Positions 58,223 through 64,000 of a DNA stretch of 64,000 nt are shown here, piece after piece. Position 1 is the stretch's first letter. Each line of letters starts with the position of its first letter. Location of the stretch: the NCBI GenBank assembly GCA_002084805.1, contig NBMC01000015.1:35384-99383 (forward strand). The letters run 5' to 3'. The translations under genes and the position numbers were made by a program. The notes below the pieces were generated by a model, which ran no database searches, had not been told where the DNA came from, and saw nothing but the letters and a program-made list of their open reading frames with translations. This stretch comes from Spirochaetaceae bacterium 4572_59 (GTDB lineage: Bacteria; Spirochaetota; Spirochaetia; DSM-2461).

Positions 58223-59473
58223 ATGTTTAGATTTTTTGCATTTTCGCTTCTATTTTTTACGGGGAGTCTGCTTTCTGCCCAGATAACTCTCGAAGAATGT
58301 CAGGAAAAAGCTCTAATGAACTATCCCCTACTTAAACAGACAGGATTAATTAGAGAGGCTGAGGATTACTCCTTAAGTGCCGCCGATACTTCCTATCTGC
58401 CCCATTTGACCCTTTCTGGAAAAGCCAGCTACCAGTCAGAACTAACAGAGCTGTCAATTCCGGGGATGGTTTCAAACAGCCTCTCTCAAGATCAGTATCA
58501 GATTATGATAGAAGTATCCCAAGCTCTCTGGGACGGAGGAATGACCAGCTCAAAAAAAGGAATTATTGAAGCTTCCTCAAAACTGGATAGAGAGGCCCTG
58601 GAGATAGAACTGTATTCACTTAAAGAAAGAGTAAATCAGATCTATTTTGGGATACTGCTCCTGGAGGAGAGGCTTATTCAGAATGCCCTGTTTCAGGAAG
58701 AACTTGAAAGCAATTTTAACAAGGTTCAGTCCCTTTTGAATTATGGAATTGCCAGTACTTCAGATTTGAATGTCCTTAAAGTAGAACAGCTGAATGCTCT
58801 TCAGTCAGAAACAAATATAAAATACGGCATTGAGTCCTACAGGAAGATGCTGGCTCAGATAATAGGCTCCCCTCTTCCTGAAACCATCCTTTTTGTCAGG
58901 CCTGAATCAGAAAGTCAAAGCCCATCTGATACGGCAGCAAACAGACCGGAAATGTCCATGTTCCATGCAAAGCTTAACCTTCTGGATGCCCAAAATGGTC
59001 TTCTCCGATCTAAAAAGATGCCTCAGCTTTATGCTTTCTTTCAGGGAGGCTACGGCAGACCGGGATATAACATGATGGATGACAGTTTCAGGACCTATTA
59101 TTTATCGGGTTTGCGCTTTATCTGGTCTCTGGATGGATTTTATACCAGCCGAAGCGATCAGGAATCCATAGAACTTGATAAGCAGAAGGTTCAGACAGAG
59201 ATCGACCACTTTCTCTACAATACAGAGCTACAAATTGAATCTCAACAGGCAGAAATCGAACGACTTAAACAGCTGATCCAAAAGGATGAGGAGATAATCA
59301 TCCTCCGGAAAAGTATAAAAGAGGATGCGGAAATCAGACTGGAAAACGGCACGATGTCAGTTAATGACCTTCTAAGAGAGATAAGCGCAGAAAACCTTGC
59401 CCGACAGTCGAAATCTCTTCATGAGATTCAACTCCTGCAATCACTATTTCAACTCAATTTCACGACTAATTAA
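58223..59473 (+). CDS. TolC-family outer membrane efflux protein
   Basis: 416 residues with a signal peptide (FFTGSLLSAQ). TolC-type helical repeats (ITLEECQEKALMNYPLLKQTG near the N-terminus; LLNYGIASTSDLNVLKVEQ mid-chain). It forms the outer-membrane channel for the operon's ABC pump. GGAG precedes the ATG. Confidence 0.9.
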   Translation: MFRFFAFSLLFFTGSLLSAQITLEECQEKALMNYPLLKQTGLIREAEDYSLSAADTSYLPHLTLSGKASYQSELTELSIPGMVSNSLSQDQYQIMIEVSQALWDGGMTSSKKGIIEASSKLDREALEIELYSLKERVNQIYFGILLLEERLIQNALFQEELESNFNKVQSLLNYGIASTSDLNVLKVEQLNALQSETNIKYGIESYRKMLAQIIGSPLPETILFVRPESESQSPSDTAANRPEMSMFHAKLNLLDAQNGLLRSKKMPQLYAFFQGGYGRPGYNMMDDSFRTYYLSGLRFIWSLDGFYTSRSDQESIELDKQKVQTEIDHFLYNTELQIESQQAEIERLKQLIQKDEEIIILRKSIKEDAEIRLENGTMSVNDLLREISAENLARQSKSLHEIQLLQSLFQLNFTTN

Positions 59474-59486
59474 AAAGGAATCTGAT

Positions 59487-60392
59487 ATGAAACAGATAAG
59501 ATTTATTGTATTGACTTTCCTAACACTCCTTTTATCCTCATGTGCCAATGAAGAGGCCCGGATCGATGCATCGGGAAGCTTCGAAGCGCTGGAGATCATT
59601 GTCTCTGCAGAAGCCACCGGAAAGATAGAATCATTGGACATTCACGAAGGGGATCAGCTGAAAGAAGGACAGGTCCTGGGAAAGATTGAAACAGTTCTAC
59701 TGGAACTGAAAAGAGAGCAGCTCCTGGCCTCCCGGGAAGGAATGAAAAGTAGAATCATGAATATTCCCATTCAGACAGCGGCCCTGAGCCAGGAGATAGA
59801 AACCCTAAAGGCTGAAAAGATAAGAATTGAGAATCTTCTGAAATCCGATGCGGTCAATACCAAACAGCTTGATGATATAAAGGCCCAGCTGGCCATGATG
59901 GAAAAGCAGATTTATGCCCGGAAGGTTTCATTGAATAATGCCAACCAGGAAATACAGAATGAGATGGCCGCCCTGAACAGCCAGATTGCCCAAGTGGACG
60001 AACAAATTAAGAATAGCCTTATTTGCAGTCCGATAACAGGATCTGTATTGGTAAAATATGCCGAAAAAGGCGAGTTTACGATCAATGGGAAAGGGCTTTT
60101 CAAACTTGCCGATCTGGATCAGATGTATTTGAGAGCCTATATAACATCGGGCCAGTTAAGCCGGGTAAAACTCGGTCAAACCATTACAGTCCTTTCCGAC
60201 TTCGGGGATAAGGAGTTCAGAAATTACAAGGGTCGGATTACATGGATATCCGACAAGGCGGAGTTTACCCCGAAGACTGTTCAGACAAAGGATGAAAGAG
60301 CCAATCTGACCTATGCCCTGAAGGTCTCCGTTCCCAATGACGGCTTTTTGAAAATTGGCATGTACGGTGGCATCATACTGGACGATGAGTAG
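59487..60392 (+). CDS. HlyD-family adaptor lipoprotein
   Basis: 301 residues from the ATG at 59487, chosen for a lipoprotein signal (LLLSSC) and AAAAGGAA upstream; the longer frame overlaps the TolC gene. Biotinyl-lipoyl half motifs (VSAEATGKIESLDIHEGDQLKEGQVLG), a coiled-coil hairpin (~85-160) and a beta domain follow. It bridges the inner-membrane ABC complex and the TolC channel. Confidence 0.9.
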   Translation: MKQIRFIVLTFLTLLLSSCANEEARIDASGSFEALEIIVSAEATGKIESLDIHEGDQLKEGQVLGKIETVLLELKREQLLASREGMKSRIMNIPIQTAALSQEIETLKAEKIRIENLLKSDAVNTKQLDDIKAQLAMMEKQIYARKVSLNNANQEIQNEMAALNSQIAQVDEQIKNSLICSPITGSVLVKYAEKGEFTINGKGLFKLADLDQMYLRAYITSGQLSRVKLGQTITVLSDFGDKEFRNYKGRITWISDKAEFTPKTVQTKDERANLTYALKVSVPNDGFLKIGMYGGIILDDE

Positions 60393-61323
60393 GCCCATGA
60401 TACAGGTACATAATATTTCAAAGAGCTTTGATTCTCTACAGGCTTTGGATGATCTCAGCTTCCGGGTCAATGAAGGTGAAATATTCGGAATCATAGGACC
60501 CGATGGCGCCGGAAAAACAACTCTCTTCCGGATTATGACCACCCTGCTTCTGGCTGACAGGGGGGAGATCAGCCTTAACAGTCTGGATGTTGTGAAAGAT
60601 TTTCGCAGCATACGGAAAATAATCGGATATATGCCGGGAAAATTCTCTCTGTATCAGGATTTAACCATAGAGGAGAATCTGAATTTCTTCGCTACTGTCT
60701 TCAATACCAGCATTGAGGAGAATTATCATCTCATTAAAGATATCTATGTGCAGATTGAACCCTTTAAAAAAAGACGGGCCGGCGCCCTATCGGGGGGCAT
60801 GAAACAGAAGCTGGCACTTTGCTGTGCCCTGATTCACTATCCTAAAATACTATTTCTGGATGAACCTACCACCGGAGTAGATCCCGTATCCAGGGCGGAG
60901 TTCTGGGAAATGCTTCTTTCTCTGAAAGAGAGCGGCCTGACCATAGCAGTCTCTACCCCCTATATGGATGAAGCCGGAAAATGTGATCGGATTGCCCTTA
61001 TTCAAAAAGGAAGATTTCTCAAGATTGATACACCGGATAATATTACAGACCAGTTTCACCTGAGCTTGATGTCTGTCAAAAGCGATTCTATGTATCCCCT
61101 TTTGAAAGACTTAAGAAAGATCGAGGGAATAGATAGTTGTTTCTCCTTTGGTGATTCCCATCATATCACGTTCCAAGCCAATAGGCTTCAAAAGGATGAG
61201 ATCGAAAGCATCCTCCGGACAAAGGGTCATCATAATATTGATATCCAGCCAATCAAGGCGAATATGGAGGACTGTTTTATGGATCTGGCTCAATCAGAAG
61301 AGTCCTTAAAGGGGGAGCCATGA
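60385..61323 (+). CDS. ABC transporter ATPase (YbhF-like N half)
   Basis: 312 residues. Walker A GPDGAGKTT, signature LSGGMKQKLALCCAL, Walker B ILFLDEPTTGVDP. The H-loop reads VSTPYMDEAGKC: Pro replaces the switch His. Starts at ATG 60385 overlapping the previous stop; ATG 60397 is an alternative. Together with the next gene it mirrors the two halves of YbhF as separate proteins. Confidence 0.9.
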   Translation: MSRPMIQVHNISKSFDSLQALDDLSFRVNEGEIFGIIGPDGAGKTTLFRIMTTLLLADRGEISLNSLDVVKDFRSIRKIIGYMPGKFSLYQDLTIEENLNFFATVFNTSIEENYHLIKDIYVQIEPFKKRRAGALSGGMKQKLALCCALIHYPKILFLDEPTTGVDPVSRAEFWEMLLSLKESGLTIAVSTPYMDEAGKCDRIALIQKGRFLKIDTPDNITDQFHLSLMSVKSDSMYPLLKDLRKIEGIDSCFSFGDSHHITFQANRLQKDEIESILRTKGHHNIDIQPIKANMEDCFMDLAQSEESLKGEP

Positions 61324-62057
61324 CTGTTATCACAGCAGAAAATCTGACAAAAAGGTTCGGAGACTTTACAGCGGTAAATCATATCTCTTTCAGCATTAAA
61401 AGGGGCGAAATCTTCGGCTTTCTGGGGGCTAACGGTGCTGGAAAGACAAGTGCCATGCGTATGCTCTGCGGCCTCAGTATTCCCACAGAGGGAACTGGAC
61501 ATGTCGCCGGATTTGATATTTACAGCCAAACTGAACAGATCAAAAAAAACATCGGTTATATGAGCCAGAGATTTTCCCTTTATGAAGATCTCACGGTAAA
61601 GGAAAACATTCGTCTGTTTGCAGGAATCTATGGTATTAAGAGTAGGGAAATAGCCTCCCGGACTGATGCATTACTGCAGAAACTGGGATTTATGAGTGAG
61701 AGAAACACTCTCGTACAAAGGCTGCCTCTGGGATGGAAACAGAAGCTCTCCTTCTCTGTAGCCATTTTCCATGAGCCTAAGCTAGTATTTCTGGATGAAC
61801 CCACAGGCGGTGTAGATCCGGCCACCAGACGGCAGTTCTGGGAGCTTATCTATGATGCCGCGGAAAGAGGAATTACCGTTTTTGTAACAACCCACTATAT
61901 GGATGAGGCAGAGTACTGCAACAGGGTTTCCATCATGGTAGACGGCAGGATTGAAGCCCTGGACAGTCCCCGGAACCTGAGAGAGCAATTTCATAGCAAT
62001 TCTATGGATGGCGTATTTCAGACACTGGCCAGAGCTGCTGTCAGAAAGGGGGATTGA
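61320..62057 (+). CDS. ABC transporter ATPase (YbhF-like C half)
   Basis: 245 residues. Walker A GANGAGKTS, Walker B LVFLDEPTGGVDP, intact H-loop VTTHYMDEAEYC, but the signature reads RLPLGWKQKLS instead of LSGGQ. Complementary defects with the previous gene imply a heterodimer with one active site. ATGA overlap with the upstream gene. Confidence 0.92.
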   Translation: MTVITAENLTKRFGDFTAVNHISFSIKRGEIFGFLGANGAGKTSAMRMLCGLSIPTEGTGHVAGFDIYSQTEQIKKNIGYMSQRFSLYEDLTVKENIRLFAGIYGIKSREIASRTDALLQKLGFMSERNTLVQRLPLGWKQKLSFSVAIFHEPKLVFLDEPTGGVDPATRRQFWELIYDAAERGITVFVTTHYMDEAEYCNRVSIMVDGRIEALDSPRNLREQFHSNSMDGVFQTLARAAVRKGD

Positions 62058-62060
62058 GAA

Positions 62061-63167
62061 ATGAAACAATTTATAGCTTTTATTAAAAAGGAATTTCACC
62101 ACATATTCCGTGATACCTGGACCATGGTTATTCTCCTGCTACTACCGATACTGATGCTCATACTTTTTGGTTATGCCCTCTCTACAGAGATTAAGAGTGT
62201 TAATATAGCCATTTATGATCCCTCAAAAGATAGTCTGAGCGAAGAAATAATCCGAAAACTTGAATCCAGTGAGTATTTCAACATCATAAGAATGCTGGAC
62301 TCCCCCTTTCAGATTGAAGAAGAGTTTCAGGCCGGAAATACGGGAATGGTCCTTGTCTTCTGTGAAAATTTTTATAAAAACACCCTAAGTAAAGGGGATG
62401 CTCAGATTCAGCTTCTGACAGACGGATCGGATCCCAATACAGCTGTAACAATTACAAATTATGCTTCTGGTATCATAAAATCTGTCATGAGGAAGTCATT
62501 TGCAAGCAATCCGGATGCTATCAGAGTTAATATAATTACAAAACTGATCTACAATCCTGAAATGAAGAGTGCTTATAACTTCGTCCCGGGGGTTATGGGT
62601 ATGGTTATCATGCTGATCTGCGCCATGATGACATCCATCTCCATTGCCAGAGAAAAAGAGACAGGAACAATGGAGATTCTACTGGCATCTCCCATGAAGC
62701 CTCTGTTGATTATTCTATCCAAAGCGGTCCCCTACTTTTTCCTTTCCTGTATCAATTTGCTGACAATTCTTCTCTTTTCTGTTTTTTTACTGAAAGTTCC
62801 TATTGCGGGAAGTCTTATTGCACTTTTAACAGTATCCCTTGTTTATATATTCGTTTCTCTGGCCATCGGACTGCTTATATCGTCCATTACCTCTTCTCAG
62901 CTGGTGGCACTCCTTCTCTCGGGAATGGCACTGATGATGCCGGCCATCTACCTGTCGGGAATGATTTTTCCTATTGAGAATATGCCTCGGGGCCTTCAGA
63001 TTGTTGCACAGATAATTCCGGCAAAATGGTATATCGTGGCAGCCCGGAATATCATGATCAAGGGTCTGGGATTTTCATCTATTCTGAAAGAATTTGCCGT
63101 TTTATCAGGGATGGCCCTTATTCTGATCACCATCAGTTTCAAGAAATTCAAACTAAGGCTGGAGTAG
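62061..63167 (+). CDS. ABC-2 permease (YbhS-like)
   Basis: 368 residues. One N-terminal helix (VILLLLPILMLILFGYAL), ~130 extracytoplasmic residues, then five helices including SIAREKETGTMEILLASPM. Typical ABC-2 export permease of the YbhS/YhhJ type. It follows the ATPase by three bases. Confidence 0.9.
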   Translation: MKQFIAFIKKEFHHIFRDTWTMVILLLLPILMLILFGYALSTEIKSVNIAIYDPSKDSLSEEIIRKLESSEYFNIIRMLDSPFQIEEEFQAGNTGMVLVFCENFYKNTLSKGDAQIQLLTDGSDPNTAVTITNYASGIIKSVMRKSFASNPDAIRVNIITKLIYNPEMKSAYNFVPGVMGMVIMLICAMMTSISIAREKETGTMEILLASPMKPLLIILSKAVPYFFLSCINLLTILLFSVFLLKVPIAGSLIALLTVSLVYIFVSLAIGLLISSITSSQLVALLLSGMALMMPAIYLSGMIFPIENMPRGLQIVAQIIPAKWYIVAARNIMIKGLGFSSILKEFAVLSGMALILITISFKKFKLRLE

Positions 63168-63170
63168 ATT

Positions 63171-64000
63171 ATGCTGAAATACCTTATTGAAAAAGAGTTC
63201 AAACAGATCAAAAGGAATTCCTTTCTGCCACGTCTTGTCATTATGTTTCCTCTTGTCATCATGGTACTGATTCCCTTAGTAGCCAATTATGAGGTCAAAA
63301 ATATTAATCTTACACTGATAGATAATGACCATAGTTCTCTCTCCCGAAGGCTGATTCATAAAATCACAGCCTCAGGATACTTTATCCTTACAGAAGTATC
63401 CGCCAGTTATGAAAACTCTCTGAAATCTATGGAACAGGATTATTCCGATATTATTCTGGTAATCCCCTTCGACTTTGAAAAGAAACTTATGAAAGAAAGA
63501 ATCGGAGATGTACAGATTGCAGCAAATGCCGTAAACGGAACGAAGGGAGGCCTGGGATCAGCCTATCTATCAGCCATCATCCAGAATTTCATCACAGATC
63601 TGAATATGGGATTAACAGGACCCGAAATTATTCCCCGCTATCGTTATAATCCACAGCTAAGTTACCCTATATATATGGTTCCCGCTCTGATGGTTATGCT
63701 TCTGATCATGATATGTGGTTTCCTGCCAGCTCTGAATATTCTGTCCAAGTTGATTCCCTATTGGCTAATCGGCTTTGTGGTTATGACGATCTGTTTTATT
63801 ATCGCCCGGATTGTCTATTCGCTCTCCCCGGCCGGATCTCTTTTGACAATATATGTTTATTCATTTATTTTTATTTTGGGCATATCCGGATTCGGTCTGG
63901 TGGTATCCAACTACAGCAATACACTGCAACAGGCCATGTTTATGATGTTCTTTTTTGTGATCACCTTTATTTTCCTGAGCGGTCTGTATACTCCTGTGAG
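63171..64000 (+). CDS. ABC-2 permease (YbhR-like), cut by window edge
   Basis: Starts MLKYLIEKEFKQIKRN, an ABC-2 permease N-terminus, with GGAG ahead of the ATG, and is open to the end of the window (276+ codons). Same layout as its neighbour: TM1, a long extracytoplasmic region, then helices (YPIYMVPALMVMLLIMICGF). Probably the second permease subunit of the heterodimeric pump. It has no end here, so later genes of the operon are unseen. Confidence 0.88.
   Translation, partial: MLKYLIEKEFKQIKRNSFLPRLVIMFPLVIMVLIPLVANYEVKNINLTLIDNDHSSLSRRLIHKITASGYFILTEVSASYENSLKSMEQDYSDIILVIPFDFEKKLMKERIGDVQIAANAVNGTKGGLGSAYLSAIIQNFITDLNMGLTGPEIIPRYRYNPQLSYPIYMVPALMVMLLIMICGFLPALNILSKLIPYWLIGFVVMTICFIIARIVYSLSPAGSLLTIYVYSFIFILGISGFGLVVSNYSNTLQQAMFMMFFFVITFIFLSGLYTPV

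Noticed and set aside
1..64000. CRISPR arrays, insertion sequences, prophage genes, rRNA
   Set aside because: No regular direct-repeat arrays, transposase, integrase, phage structural genes or rRNA sequence seen.

Overview
The window reads as bacterial chromosome from a free-living spirochaete (Spirochaetota, Spirochaetales-like). The evidence is indirect: a 29-residue AURKAIP1/COX24-type ribosomal protein, an archaeal-style CMP kinase P-loop beside yicC, rpoZ and miaA, several TPR and ankyrin envelope proteins, a very large beta-barrel-like protein next to mutL, and a mix of partner-switch and PilZ signalling genes. Base composition is moderate. No prophage, insertion sequence, transposase or CRISPR array was seen. 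Species cannot be named from the sequence alone.

Layout. 0-0.4 kb: tRNA-derived repeat debris and tRNA-Met(CAT). 0.4-9.3 kb: a large STAND/TPR-like protein, then a four-gene operon of two GHKL ATPases, a PilZ protein and a STAS protein, an HD phosphohydrolase, and an unusual voltage-sensor-like membrane protein. 9.4-23.7 kb: a 1,559-residue outer-membrane-barrel candidate, mutL, TPR proteins (one fused to an Mrr-like nuclease fold), a broken phosphoesterase, a ParB-fold protein, a lipoprotein, and a SelB-like protein without its GTPase domain. 23.8-30.5 kb: an HTH-linked adenine methylase, pth, mtnN, luxS, pgl, a decayed pgeF, and a DEAD-box helicase whose basic tail lies in the +1 frame behind a prfB-like slippery stop. 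30.8-40.5 kb: a membrane protein with a degenerate PP2C domain, dxs, the mini ribosomal protein, miaA, rpoZ, cmk-like, yicC, murC, and zinc-ribbon and ankyrin proteins.

40.6-44.8 kb is a corrinoid module: a reductive activator (RACo-like), a PocR/AraC regulator, then a cobalamin riboswitch in front of a methyltransferase corrinoid protein. No methyltransferase partner is present. galM follows.

45.9-53.6 kb is a full phosphate regulon (pstS, pstC, pstA, pstB, phoU, phoB, phoR, all on the minus strand). I find matching three-repeat Pho boxes with an 11-bp period upstream of pstS and of pstC. PstA carries a large periplasmic insert that looks like two PstS-derived lobes. 53.7-56.3 kb is a tightly overlapping three-gene set (nucleotidyltransferase, HisC/CobD-like PLP enzyme, CDP-alcohol phosphotransferase) that could make and attach a phospho-aminoalcohol lipid head group. 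It sits in AT-rich DNA beside tRNA-Leu(GAG).

57.5-64 kb is a TetR-controlled efflux operon (tetR, tolC-like, hlyD-like lipoprotein, two ABC ATPases, two ABC-2 permeases, the last cut by the window edge), with a perfect 17-bp inverted-repeat operator over the promoter. The most notable candidates are the helicase +1 frameshift site, the PstS-in-PstA fusion, the paired Pho boxes, the head-group operon and the GTPase-less SelB.
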